Below, piece after piece: positions 51,728 through 59,101 of a stretch of DNA of 59,101 nucleotides. The DNA comes from an uncultured bacterium (lineage in GTDB: Bacteria; Bacillota; Clostridia; Lachnospirales; Lachnospiraceae), in NCBI GenBank assembly GCA_947574055.1, contig CANPIC010000013.1, positions 1 to 59,101 on the forward strand, given 5' to 3'. The notes below the pieces were generated by a model. It ran no database searches. It had not been told where the DNA came from and was given only the letters and a program-made list of their open reading frames with translations. Positions within the stretch are counted from its first letter, which is position 1, and every line of letters begins with the position of its first letter. The translations under genes and the position numbers were made by a program.

Positions 51728-52240
51728 ATGAAAAAAGATCAAAAACCGACATGGGAAAAGGAAGTTTTTATTGCAGAGGGCGCTGTTTGCCTGGGAGATG
51801 TACGGATGGGGAGCGGTAGCAGCATCTGGTATCATGCCACTGTCAGAGCCGACAGAGAGCGGATTCACATTGGCAGGATGACGAATATTCAGGATAATTG
51901 TGTTGTGCATGTGGATCAGGGGTTTCCGGTACGGATCGGCGATTATGTTACGGTGGGACATGGCGCGATCATCCACGGGTGCACCATCGGGGATGGTACA
52001 ATGATCGGGATGGGAGCTGTTATACTCAACGGGGCGCAGATCGGCAAGAACTGTATCATCGGTGCGGGCGCTCTGGTCACACAAAATACCATTGTGGCAG
52101 ATGATACACTGATGCTGGGCAGTCCTGCCCGGCCGGTAAGGAAAGTCACCGCAGAAGAGGCAAAGCATAACAGACGCAATGCAGAGGCATACGCGGAAGA
52201 AGCAGAACATCTTCGCGGCAGAGAAAACGGGATAAAATAA
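51728..52240 (+). CDS. Gamma-class carbonic anhydrase-like hexapeptide protein
   Basis: Left-handed beta-helix protein of 170 residues. Hexapeptide repeats run through 'VRADRERIHIGRMTNIQDNC', 'VTVGHGAIIHGCTIGDGTMI' and 'NTIVADDTLMLGSPARPVRK'. The zinc-ligand histidines of the gamma-CA/YrdA family are seen in 'VVHVD' and 'VGHGAIIHG'. A trimeric cytoplasmic enzyme is expected; CO2 hydration activity in such short members is often unproven. Start at 51728 after AAAGGACAAAAAA. Confidence 0.9.
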   Translation: MKKDQKPTWEKEVFIAEGAVCLGDVRMGSGSSIWYHATVRADRERIHIGRMTNIQDNCVVHVDQGFPVRIGDYVTVGHGAIIHGCTIGDGTMIGMGAVILNGAQIGKNCIIGAGALVTQNTIVADDTLMLGSPARPVRKVTAEEAKHNRRNAEAYAEEAEHLRGRENGIK

Positions 52241-52262
52241 GAAGCAGCTATTTCGCTGCTTC
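52241..52262 (-). terminator. Hairpin between convergent genes
   Basis: GAAGCAGC (52241-52248) and GCTGCTTC (52255-52262) are perfect 8-base arms; the right arm encodes the C-terminus of the hemerythrin. On the minus strand a T-rich stretch follows, so it should terminate the hemerythrin transcript. Confidence 0.65.
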
Positions 52263-52664
52263 TATCTCCCGGACCATCTCTTTATCCGCGTGTAAAATAT
52301 GCTGATGAAGCCATTTTGTCAGATAGTTTAACAGTTCTCTCAGGATGGAATCCTGCGTTCCGAGAGAAACACGGGAGGCTTCTTCGTCAATATGTGTGAG
52401 GTTTTCCAGAAATTTCTGATGGAGTTCCAGATGCTCATCTAATCCGGAGTAACCTGCATTGGACATGTATGCCTCTTCATCAACAAAGTGAGACAGGGTA
52501 TAAGCTCTGATTCCTTCCAGGATTTCCTTTAATTCGTCAAATTTGTATAACATATTCTGATCTTTCAGCAATGTCTGTGCCTGACTGGTTAAGAGGAAAA
52601 GCTGCTTATGCTGTTCATCCAGAACAGCAATTCCGGTAATGTATTCGGGACCCATTGTGCTCAT
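52248..52664 (-). CDS. Bacteriohemerythrin
   Basis: Non-heme di-iron O2-binding protein of 138 residues. The ligand set is present: His19 in 'LDEQHKQL', His59 and Glu63 in 'SHFVDEE', His78 and His82 in 'DEHLELHQ', and His122 and Asp127 in 'WLHQHILHADKEM'. In anaerobes these proteins bind oxygen or sense it; a stand-alone domain without MCP suggests scavenging or delivery. Monocistronic, divergent from the LytTR regulator. Confidence 0.93.
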   Translation of the reverse strand: MSTMGPEYITGIAVLDEQHKQLFLLTSQAQTLLKDQNMLYKFDELKEILEGIRAYTLSHFVDEEAYMSNAGYSGLDEHLELHQKFLENLTHIDEEASRVSLGTQDSILRELLNYLTKWLHQHILHADKEMVREIEAAK

Positions 52665-52701
52665 AGAACGCTTCCTTTCTTCTTATGGATTCATATTTAT
52701 T

Positions 52702-52730
52702 ATCTTATCATTTTCAAAGTCAGGATGCAA
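52702..52730 (-). promoter_or_regulatory. Possible promoter of the hemerythrin gene
   Basis: Minus strand TTGCAT (52730-52725), 17 bases, TAAGAT (52707-52702). Each box matches four of six consensus bases, so the call is tentative. Confidence 0.4.
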
Positions 52731-52842
52731 TGCTAAAATAATCTATAGTATGTGGCATAAGCCGATTGTGCAGTATGTGAAAATAAAAATTCATGTTGTT
52801 TCTGATCGTCGGATTATATGCTATGACAGGGGGAGAAACATT

Positions 52843-53562
52843 TTGTACCATATCGCAATCTGTGATGATGAAAAGGGCACTTGTGCCCGTCTGGAGGATA
52901 TGCTCCGGGAATATGAAAAGAAGAAGGGGATTTGTCTGGACATCAGTGTCTGGTATAGCGGCGAGTATCTCTGTGATTTTTTGCGGCAGGGAGAAAGGCC
53001 GGATCTGTTGTTTCTGGATATTGAACTTGTCAGCACAGACGGTATCCAGGTGGGGCGCTACATACGGGAAGAACTGCAGGACATCGATATCATGCTTGTC
53101 TATATATCCTCCAAAAGCAGTTATGCCATGAACCTGTTCCGAGTCCAGCCGCTGGACTTTTTGATCAAGCCCATCGCATCAGAAATGATGGAAGAGTTAA
53201 TGGAACGTTGGCTGCATATTTGTGAGCGGAAAAATCAGATTTTCGAGTATAGCATCAAAGGCTGTCACTTCCGGGTTCCTTACCACAATATCTTGTATTT
53301 TTATAGTCAGAATAAAAAAATTACCCTTGTCCTTCGCGATGAGGAGATCCCGTTTTACGGTAAGCTCAAAGAGATAGCGGCGGTGGTGCCACATAACTTT
53401 ATCATGATACATCAGTCTTATCTGATTAATCTGGACTATGTTGCCGAATGTTCCTATGAGATGATCAAGATGATGAATGGTTCGCTGCTCAATATCAGCC
53501 AGCCCTATCGCAAAAGAGTGCGGGAGGAGATCATGCGGAATAAATGGGAGAAAATAAAATAA
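52843..53562 (+). CDS. LytTR-family response regulator (AgrA-like)
   Basis: Response regulator of 239 residues. Receiver domain with 'YHIAICDDEKGTCARLEDML' and phospho-acceptor Asp in 'LLFLDIELVSTDGIQVG'; LytTR DNA-binding domain about 140-239 with 'RVPYHNILYFYSQNKKITLV' and 'FIMIHQSYLINLDYV'. The open frame extends upstream to 52639, but homologous sequence starts at TTG 52843, seven bases after AGGGGGAG, so a TTG start is assigned. The sensor kinase follows one base after its stop. Confidence 0.88.
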   Translation: MYHIAICDDEKGTCARLEDMLREYEKKKGICLDISVWYSGEYLCDFLRQGERPDLLFLDIELVSTDGIQVGRYIREELQDIDIMLVYISSKSSYAMNLFRVQPLDFLIKPIASEMMEELMERWLHICERKNQIFEYSIKGCHFRVPYHNILYFYSQNKKITLVLRDEEIPFYGKLKEIAAVVPHNFIMIHQSYLINLDYVAECSYEMIKMMNGSLLNISQPYRKRVREEIMRNKWEKIK

Positions 53563-53563
53563 T

Positions 53564-54817
53564 ATGATAAAAATTTTCGCAAGTCTGAGCACGAACATGT
53601 TTGTGCTCTATCAGATCAGACGATTTATGACTTTATTTTTTGATTCCGATGTAGATCATAAAAAGAGAGAATGGCTGATCTATGGTCTGTTTCTGTTTCT
53701 TATGGAGGGGGCTTTTTTATGGTTCCGTTATCCGCCCCTGATTACACTGATCAACATCTGTATGATATATGTGGCCACGCTTCCATATGAGGGCGGTCGG
53801 AAAAAGAGAATACTGGTTACCCTGTTTATCTACAGCGCCTGTATGGTCTGTGAGACATTGGCTGTCTATCTTTGCTGGCATGGCGATGCAAGTGAATGGA
53901 CATATATGCCGGAAGTCTCGTTTATCACAGCTTTGTTTATATGTATCTGTGAGTTTATCACCCAGCGTTTTCTCATCAGGCACCGGGAACTTTACGATAT
54001 TCCCCACTGTAATGTGCTGATTCTTGTGCCGATTATCAGTATCGGCCTTTTACTGTACCTGGCCATGAGTCATATGAGAGATCGCAATGTCCTTATTTTG
54101 ATCAGTTTTTGTATGTTATGTATCAATCTTCTGATTTTTTATCTGTACAATGTCCTGATGGAGACATTTTCGGAACTGGAAGAGAAAATCATGTATGAGC
54201 GGCTGGCGGCAGGCTATGAGAACCAGAGCAAGGTGATGATACAGTCGGACGAAAAGATGCAGTCTCTGCGCCATGATATGAAGCATCATCTTGGCGAACT
54301 GCTGCTGATGGCTGAAAGCAGCGGCAAACAGGCACTCATTGATTACATAAGGAATATGCGGACCTATCTTGACAATCCCGATGAATATATCAGCAGTGGC
54401 AACAAAGGGGTGGACAGCCTTGTGAACTATATGCTCAGAGAAGCCAAACAGACATTGAAGAAGGTTGATTACAAAATCAGCATACCACGCGAAATCGGGA
54501 TCAGTTCCTTTGATCTGAATGTGATCATCGGCAACCTGCTGGACAATGCCATCCATGCGGCTTCTTCTTCCCGGGGAAAATGGCTGTCAGTTGCCTTGAA
54601 CTTTGAAAAAGGGATGCTCTTCATCCGGATACAAAACAGCTATGATCATATCATCAGAAAACAAGGGACGCATTATGCCAGCACCAGAGAGAGCGGCCAC
54701 GGTATAGGGCTGCAGAATGTGCGCAAAGCCGTGGACAATTACCACGGAAGTATGCAGATCAGCGATACCGACCACATATTTGATGTAAAGATTCTCTTGT
54801 ACACATTACAGAAATAA
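53564..54817 (+). CDS. GHKL-type sensor histidine kinase (AgrC-like)
   Basis: Membrane kinase of 417 residues. The N-terminal about 200 residues hold several TM helices, the form of peptide-sensing kinases. A dimerisation region carries the H box 'MQSLRHDMKHHLGELLLM', and the GHKL ATPase has the N box 'IIGNLLDNAIHAA' and 'GHGIGLQNVRKAVD'. It pairs with the LytTR regulator. No AgrB protease or AgrD peptide gene is adjacent, so the signal is unknown. Confidence 0.9.
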   Translation: MIKIFASLSTNMFVLYQIRRFMTLFFDSDVDHKKREWLIYGLFLFLMEGAFLWFRYPPLITLINICMIYVATLPYEGGRKKRILVTLFIYSACMVCETLAVYLCWHGDASEWTYMPEVSFITALFICICEFITQRFLIRHRELYDIPHCNVLILVPIISIGLLLYLAMSHMRDRNVLILISFCMLCINLLIFYLYNVLMETFSELEEKIMYERLAAGYENQSKVMIQSDEKMQSLRHDMKHHLGELLLMAESSGKQALIDYIRNMRTYLDNPDEYISSGNKGVDSLVNYMLREAKQTLKKVDYKISIPREIGISSFDLNVIIGNLLDNAIHAASSSRGKWLSVALNFEKGMLFIRIQNSYDHIIRKQGTHYASTRESGHGIGLQNVRKAVDNYHGSMQISDTDHIFDVKILLYTLQK

Positions 54818-54846
54818 TAAGCAAATTGTATTTATGTGATTACAGG

Positions 54847-54867
54847 GCAGACCATTTTGAGGTCTGC
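54847..54867. other. Hairpin downstream of the sensor kinase gene
   Basis: GCAGACC and GGTCTGC are perfect 7-base arms with a 7-base loop. No T run follows, so it is not a good intrinsic terminator. It lies between the kinase gene and the small secreted protein. Confidence 0.45.
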
Positions 54868-54970
54868 TGCATGGATTTTCGCCAATAGTTTATGCGGATT
54901 TCGCCAATACCCGTAGAAACAGCCGATAACATGTTATACTTTCCCGATAGCTACAGATGGTAAATGGGGG

Positions 54971-55411
54971 ATGAGACAGATGCGGAAACGGATGATAACA
55001 ATTTGTATGGTGATCTGTATGACTCTGATGGTCTGCGGATCTGTCAATGCACAAAACGTACAAACGGCTGCGCCGGGTGAGCGGCCGGTGCAAAGTGGTG
55101 CAGGCGTATATGACAGGGGAAAACAGGAAACAGGAGATGATCTCATTGTCTTGCTGGACTTTGGCAGTCGCAGCGGTACCTATAAAGTGACGGTCCGTCC
55201 ATTTTCCATGGATGCCGTGCGGGTTCCCGTATTGCTGCTCAAAAAAGAAGCAGGGCGTCTGTGCAGGGATATTTATAGTTATGGGCAACTCTTTGACCCA
55301 TTCTTGACAGCAATGCCCATAAATCGTAAAATAAAACAGACCATTTATGAACGTATAAAACCGGATGAAAGGAATGTAAGAGAATATGAAATTCAGTTTT
55401 GCACACAATAA
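54971..55411 (+). CDS. Small predicted secreted protein of unknown function
   Basis: Open frame of 146 residues. The N-terminus 'MRKRMITICMVICMTLMVCG' is a clear signal peptide (ending about 'SVNAQ'). The mature part contains 'DDLIVLLDFGSRSGTYKVTV' but no domain I recognise. Its last 25 bases overlap the following VOC gene in another frame, and the last third lacks an obvious fold, so the true end could be affected by a frameshift. GGGGG before the ATG is a fair ribosome site. It may be controlled by the two-component system upstream. Confidence 0.55.
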   Translation: MRQMRKRMITICMVICMTLMVCGSVNAQNVQTAAPGERPVQSGAGVYDRGKQETGDDLIVLLDFGSRSGTYKVTVRPFSMDAVRVPVLLLKKEAGRLCRDIYSYGQLFDPFLTAMPINRKIKQTIYERIKPDERNVREYEIQFCTQ

Positions 55412-55760
55412 TCTGAATGTAACAGATCTGGACAGATCTCTGAAGTTTTATGAACAGGCACTGGGACTTACCGTGGAACGAAAAAAGGAGGCTGCAGACG
55501 GCAGCTTTATCATTGTATTTCTGACAGATGGAAAGACGGCGCATCAACTGGAACTGACATGGCTTCGGGACTGGGAGAAAGATTCCTACAATCTGGGAGA
55601 CAATGAATTTCATCTTGCCCTCCGGGTGGATGATATGGATGCAGCCCATGCAAAGCATAAAGAAATGGAATGCATCTGTTACGAAAATCCTTCCATGGGT
55701 ATTTACTTTATCTCTGATCCGGACGGGTACTGGATTGAGATCATACCGGATAAACAGTAA
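55386..55760 (+). CDS. VOC-family protein, glyoxalase I-like
   Basis: Protein of 124 residues made of two beta-alpha-beta-beta-beta repeats. 'FAHNNLNVTDLDRSLKFYEQ' supplies the first metal His, 'AHQLELTWL' the first Glu, 'EFHLALRVDDMDAAHAKH' the second His and 'DPDGYWIEIIP' the last Glu, the ligand pattern of lactoylglutathione lyases. Because clostridia usually lack glutathione, the thiol substrate could differ. Ribosome site GAAAGGAATG-like upstream. Confidence 0.88.
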   Translation: MKFSFAHNNLNVTDLDRSLKFYEQALGLTVERKKEAADGSFIIVFLTDGKTAHQLELTWLRDWEKDSYNLGDNEFHLALRVDDMDAAHAKHKEMECICYENPSMGIYFISDPDGYWIEIIPDKQ

Positions 55761-55798
55761 CGGCTCAGGGAAACAGGACGGGAGCCGGGAGGAGTGCG

Positions 55799-57073
55799 AT
55801 GGCGGAAAGCGGAATTGAAAAAGAACGTGTCATTCTGGCGGGGGTTGATCTTGGCGATGATATGGATTTTGACCAATCCATGAAAGAACTGAGCGGTCTG
55901 GCGGACGCCTGTTATATGGAAACAGTCGGTGTCCTGACACAAAAAATGGACAGGCCGGATAAAACATTCTGCCTCGGGCGCGGCAAGGCAGAGGAATTGA
56001 AAGAATTTGCGGAGCGGATAGAAGCAGATATGATTCTCTTTGATCATACGCTTACGCCGTCCCAGCTTCGTAACCTGCAGCAGATCATCGGAAAACCGAT
56101 TATGGACAGAACGGCACTGATTTTGGAGATTTTTGCCTCCAGAGCCAGGACACGGGAAGCAAGGCTGCAGGTAGAAACGGCAAGACTGCAATACCTTTTG
56201 CCACGCCTGGTAGGGATGCATGCGGCTTTGAGCCGCCAGGGCGGCGGAAGTGGTCTGGCCAATAAAGGAGCAGGTGAAAAAAAGCTGGAACTGGACAGAC
56301 GCCGGATTGAGGACAGGCTGGCACGTCTGCGGAGAGAATTGGACGATGTGGCACAAGAGCGCGATACCCAGCGAAAACGGCGGCAGGCGTCTTCTCTTCC
56401 CCTTGTGGCACTGGCAGGTTATACCAATGCAGGAAAATCCACATTGATGAACTGCCTGCTGGAACAGTTCGGGCAGGAAGAGAGCCGGCCCGTGCTGGCA
56501 GAGGATAAATTGTTTGCCACGCTGGAAACCACCGTGCGCAAAATCGAATTACCGGATAACTGCCGATTTCTGTTATCTGACACGGTAGGGTTTATTCATA
56601 AACTGCCAACGGGGCTGGTGAAGGCTTTCCGGTCGACGCTGGAGGAAATCCGGCAGGCCGATCTGATCCTGCACGTGATTGATTATGCGGATGAGAATTA
56701 CAGGAACCAGACAGAAGTTACCAGGCAGACGCTGGCGGAACTGGGATGTTCTCATATTCCGGTGATCTACGTGATGAACAAAGCAGATCTTTGCATGGAA
56801 GACTTTCCCAAAGTGCAGGGGGACAATCGCATTTACATGGCTGCCGGAAAAGGAATCGGTCTGCGGGAACTGACCCGGCTGATTGTAGATCAACTGTTTG
56901 GCAGCTATCGCCGGACGGATTTTCTGATCCCGTACGAACAGGGGCAGATCATGTCATATCTGCTGGAACATACGCTGTCCTGCCAGACCCAATATACGGA
57001 ACAGGGAGTCCGTATAAGTGCTTTGTGCAGCAAGGCCGATTATGACCGCTATCAAAAATACAGAATTGAGTGA
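55799..57073 (+). CDS. hflX: Ribosome-associated GTPase HflX
   Basis: GTPase of 424 residues. N-terminal HflX domain with 'FCLGRGKAEELKEF' and 'LFDHTLTPSQLRNLQ', a helical coil rich in Arg/Leu (about 155-200) and the G domain: G1 'GYTNAGKSTLMN', G3 'LSDTVGFIHKLP' and G4 'VMNKADL'. The Gly-rich linker 'SRQGGGSGLANKGAGEKKLE' is typical of HflX. It binds the 50S subunit and rescues or splits stalled ribosomes. Start ATG follows GGGAGGAG. The fumarase genes follow with 30 bp spacing. Confidence 0.95.
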   Translation: MAESGIEKERVILAGVDLGDDMDFDQSMKELSGLADACYMETVGVLTQKMDRPDKTFCLGRGKAEELKEFAERIEADMILFDHTLTPSQLRNLQQIIGKPIMDRTALILEIFASRARTREARLQVETARLQYLLPRLVGMHAALSRQGGGSGLANKGAGEKKLELDRRRIEDRLARLRRELDDVAQERDTQRKRRQASSLPLVALAGYTNAGKSTLMNCLLEQFGQEESRPVLAEDKLFATLETTVRKIELPDNCRFLLSDTVGFIHKLPTGLVKAFRSTLEEIRQADLILHVIDYADENYRNQTEVTRQTLAELGCSHIPVIYVMNKADLCMEDFPKVQGDNRIYMAAGKGIGLRELTRLIVDQLFGSYRRTDFLIPYEQGQIMSYLLEHTLSCQTQYTEQGVRISALCSKADYDRYQKYRIE

Positions 57074-57103
57074 GATATGTATGCAGGAGGAAAGGGACTG
57101 TTT

Positions 57104-57946
57104 ATGAGAACGATACCAGTATCGGAAATTACCCAGGCAGTTAAGGAAATGTGCATCGAGGCCAATTACAGTCTTTCGCCGGATATGGATCAGGCTTTGC
57201 AGACAGCGCGGCAAGAGGAAACGTCTTCTCTGGGAAGACAGATACTGAATCAACTGCGCGACAATCTGATAATTGCTAAAGAGAAAGATATTCCGATCTG
57301 TCAGGACACGGGAATGGCAGTGATATTTATGGAAATCGGCCAGGAAGTCCATTTTGAGGGCGGCAGTCTGGAAGAGGCGATTCACGAAGGCGTCCGGCAG
57401 GGATATACGCAGGGGTATCTGCGCAAATCGGTGGTTAATGACCCCTGCATCAGGGAAAACACCAGGGATAACACACCTGCGGTCATACATTATGAGATCA
57501 AAACAGGGGACAGAGTCAGAATCACAGTGGCGCCCAAAGGCTTTGGCAGTGAAAATATGAGCAGAGTGTTTATGCTCAAACCTGCAGATGGGATAAACGG
57601 AGTTAAGGAAGCGGTACTGACAGCCGTCAAAGATGCAGGGCCCAATGCCTGCCCGCCGCTGGTGGTAGGTGTGGGAATCGGCGGTACTTTTGAAAAATGT
57701 GCCCTGCTTGCCAAAAAAGCGCTGACCCGGCCGGTAAATGAGCGATCCCGGATTCCCTATGTAAAAGAACTGGAAGAAGAACTGCTGCAGCAAATCAATG
57801 ACACTCATATCGGCCCCGGCGGACTGGGCGGGACAACAACGGCACTGGCGGTCAATATTGATACGTATCCCACGCATATTGCCGGACTGCCGGTAGGGGT
57901 AAATATTTGCTGCCATGTAAACCGACACTGCATGCGTGTCATCTGA
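57104..57946 (+). CDS. fumA: Fumarate hydratase class I, alpha subunit
   Basis: Iron-sulfur hydratase subunit of 280 residues, the N-terminal half of class I fumarases, interconverting fumarate and malate. Cluster-ligand cysteines are seen in 'IPICQDTGMAVIFM', 'GPNACPPLVVGVGIGG' and in the C-terminal 'GVNICCHVNRHC'. 'HIGPGGLGGTTTALAV' is a family motif. The ATG 57104 is chosen over 57077 because AGGAGGAAAGG lies just upstream. The beta subunit follows after 27 bases. Alternative: L(+)-tartrate dehydratase alpha, which has the same fold. Confidence 0.9.
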   Translation: MRTIPVSEITQAVKEMCIEANYSLSPDMDQALQTARQEETSSLGRQILNQLRDNLIIAKEKDIPICQDTGMAVIFMEIGQEVHFEGGSLEEAIHEGVRQGYTQGYLRKSVVNDPCIRENTRDNTPAVIHYEIKTGDRVRITVAPKGFGSENMSRVFMLKPADGINGVKEAVLTAVKDAGPNACPPLVVGVGIGGTFEKCALLAKKALTRPVNERSRIPYVKELEEELLQQINDTHIGPGGLGGTTTALAVNIDTYPTHIAGLPVGVNICCHVNRHCMRVI

Positions 57947-57973
57947 CAGGGCTGCGACAGCCGGGAGAAAACG

Positions 57974-58522
57974 ATGGAAAAATATATCAAAGCCCCTTTA
58001 GAGGAACAGGAACTGAAAGAACTCCGTGCCGGAGATTACGTATATATTAGCGGGACAATCTATACGGCAAGAGATGCGGCACACAAACGAATGGAAGAGG
58101 CGCTGGACGCAGGAGAACAGTTACCATTTGCACTGGCGGGAAATATCATATATTATATGGGACCTTCACCGGCGAGAGAAGGACAGTGCATTGGTTCTGC
58201 CGGCCCCACCACTGCTAGCAGGATGGATAAATACACCCCCAGACTTCTAGATCTGGGACTGAAAGGAATGATTGGAAAGGGCAGACGCTCTCAGGCAGTG
58301 AAAGAGGCTGTTGCCCGTAACGGGGCGGTTTATTTCGCGGCAGTGGGCGGAGCGGGAGCACTACTGGCAGGCACCATTGTCAAAGCGGAGGTAATCGCTT
58401 ATGATGATCTGGGGACAGAAGCAGTGCGCAGACTGGAAGTAAAAGATTTTCCGGCCATTGTCGTAACTGACAGAATGGGGAAAGATCTGTATGAGGAAGT
58501 GGAGCAGGGCAGATTTGGATGA
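57974..58522 (+). CDS. fumB: Fumarate hydratase class I, beta subunit
   Basis: Subunit of 182 residues matching the C-terminal domain of class I fumarases. 'LRAGDYVYISGTIYTARDAA' and 'YMGPSPAREGQCIGSAGPTT' carry substrate-binding residues, and 'GLKGMIGKGRRS' is the Lys/Arg-rich motif of the family. It completes the active enzyme with the alpha subunit. Together they would serve a partial or reductive TCA branch. No terminator is clear after the stop. Confidence 0.9.
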   Translation: MEKYIKAPLEEQELKELRAGDYVYISGTIYTARDAAHKRMEEALDAGEQLPFALAGNIIYYMGPSPAREGQCIGSAGPTTASRMDKYTPRLLDLGLKGMIGKGRRSQAVKEAVARNGAVYFAAVGGAGALLAGTIVKAEVIAYDDLGTEAVRRLEVKDFPAIVVTDRMGKDLYEEVEQGRFG

Positions 58523-58692
58523 GTCCTGGCTTTTGGATGTGGTTCGCTTTTGACCTTGCAGCTCTGCATCAGAAAATGAGATGTTCCAAGTGTAAGGCAT
58601 GGGTTTGCGTAAATATTGCCCCGAATTATCACGATGAGTGGGCTTTGGTCCGTACATCATAACAAAAGATGTAAATATTTAGAAAAAAAGAA

Positions 58693-58721
58693 TTGACAAA
58701 CTAAAACACATCCGATATAAT
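58693..58721 (+). promoter_or_regulatory. Consensus promoter of tRNA-Ser
   Basis: TTGACA (58693-58698), 17 bases, TATAAT (58716-58721), both perfect. Transcription would begin near 58728, about 55 nt before the mature tRNA. Confidence 0.9.
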
Positions 58722-58782
58722 CATACATGCGTCACAACCAAAGGCGCACAATATTATATTGGTAGAGGATCATTCAGATTGA

Positions 58783-58870
58783 GGAGAAATACTCAAGAGG
58801 CTGAAGAGGCGCCCCTGCTAAGGGTGTAGGTCGTTCACGCGGCGCGAGGGTTCAAATCCCTCTTTCTCCG
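58783..58870 (+). tRNA. tRNA-Ser(GCT)
   Basis: 88-nt tRNA with a long variable arm. Acceptor GGAGAAA pairs with TTTCTCC, discriminator G as in serine tRNAs, the anticodon loop CTGCTAA gives anticodon GCT, and the T arm carries GGTTCAAATCC. CCA is not encoded. Long variable loop GTAGGTCGTTCACGCGGCGC supports the type II structure. Confidence 0.95.
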
Positions 58871-58893
58871 TTTTTCTACCATATAATCAAAAA

Positions 58894-58925
58894 AAGAATC
58901 TTGAGAAATTGAGATTTCTTTTTTT
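58894..58925 (+). terminator. Terminator after tRNA-Ser
   Basis: AAGAA-TCT (58894-58901) pairs with AGA-T-TTCTT (58912-58920) with one bulge, followed by a run of T to 58925. Confidence 0.65.
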
Positions 58926-59015
58926 GCCTGATACCCGGCAAAACGGTCGTGGCAAAAGGCTTTTATGGGCCGACACGGAGAATCGACAAAAATTTAAAAA
59001 AATGGAAAATTTTTG

Positions 59016-59044
59016 TTGACAAATAGCTGGGGATGAGATACAAT
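59016..59044 (+). promoter_or_regulatory. Strong promoter reading out of the window
   Basis: TTGACA (59016-59021), 17 bases, TACAAT (59039-59044). Transcription would begin near 59051. The remaining about 50 bases are leader for a gene beyond the window end. Confidence 0.8.
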
Positions 59045-59101
59045 AAAATTCCACCGCGGAAAACGAGCGGCGGACAAGCCAGAAAAAAACTGGTAGAAAA
59101 A

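Noticed and set aside
54904..54936. GCCGATAA near 54918 as a sigma-28 promoter for the secreted protein
   Set aside because: No TAAA element lies 15 bases upstream; a weak TATACT box nearby is also without a good -35 box.
56954..57928. Minus-strand open frame of 324 codons opposite the fumarase alpha gene
   Set aside because: Overlaps hflX and the fumarase alpha gene, both well supported, and has no recognisable domain.

Overview
The window looks like a chromosomal segment of a Gram-positive anaerobe of the class Clostridia, most likely a motile Lachnospiraceae. The signs are AGGAGG-type ribosome binding sites, TTGACA-N17-TATAAT promoters, LXXC lipoproteins, a sigma-28 type flagellin promoter, a two-subunit class I fumarase, an FtsK/WXG100 type VII secretion locus and moderate GC content. 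This assignment is inference; no rRNA or marker gene is present.

Layout. 110-3525 (minus): response regulator, histidine kinase and a propeller-like lipoprotein. 3626-7353: WYL regulator divergent from a DJ-1/PfpI protein, then an HD protein, an acetyltransferase and a broken tatD. 7468-13443: D,D-carboxypeptidase; a minus-strand pair of glycogen debranching enzyme and DEDD exonuclease; trmB and trxA. 13461-23032: ten-gene Mrp/MBH-like cation antiporter operon with four antiporter-type subunits, closed by a strong terminator. 23051-25445: acetyltransferase and HAD phosphatase (minus), then a small soluble chemoreceptor-like protein with a PocR domain.

25465-37948 (minus) is the most interesting region. 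It holds a type VII secretion operon read from one consensus promoter: membrane FHA protein, EssC-like ATPase with two FHA domains, an unknown accessory protein, three WXG100 proteins, a WXG-like protein with a C-terminal cysteine-peptidase-like domain, a YukD/EsaB ubiquitin-like protein, a membrane PP2C phosphatase and a transmembrane Ser/Thr kinase. Kinase, phosphatase and FHA readers in one operon suggest control of secretion by threonine phosphorylation. The promoter spacer contains a run of eight C, which suggests phase variation.

37979-43451: LacI regulator divergent from a sugar operon (FGGY kinase, DUF4867-like protein, L-fucose isomerase-like protein). The kinase leader carries a tandem 104-105 bp repeat with alternative hairpins. 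43456-51540: a lipoprotein nuclease/phosphatase gene with an in-frame amber codon, flagellin, a large GT2 glycosyltransferase, and an MBOAT/DHHW acyltransferase pair. 51556-59101: tRNA-Pro, gamma carbonic anhydrase, hemerythrin, an AgrA/AgrC-like two-component pair, a small secreted protein, a VOC protein, HflX, fumarase alpha and beta, tRNA-Ser and a strong promoter reading out of the window.

Only three stretches longer than 300 bases lack a gene. 24261-24561 holds the chemoreceptor promoter and otherwise nothing I recognise. 39104-39638 holds divergent promoters, operators and repeats. 44620-44950 holds the flagellin promoter and leader.
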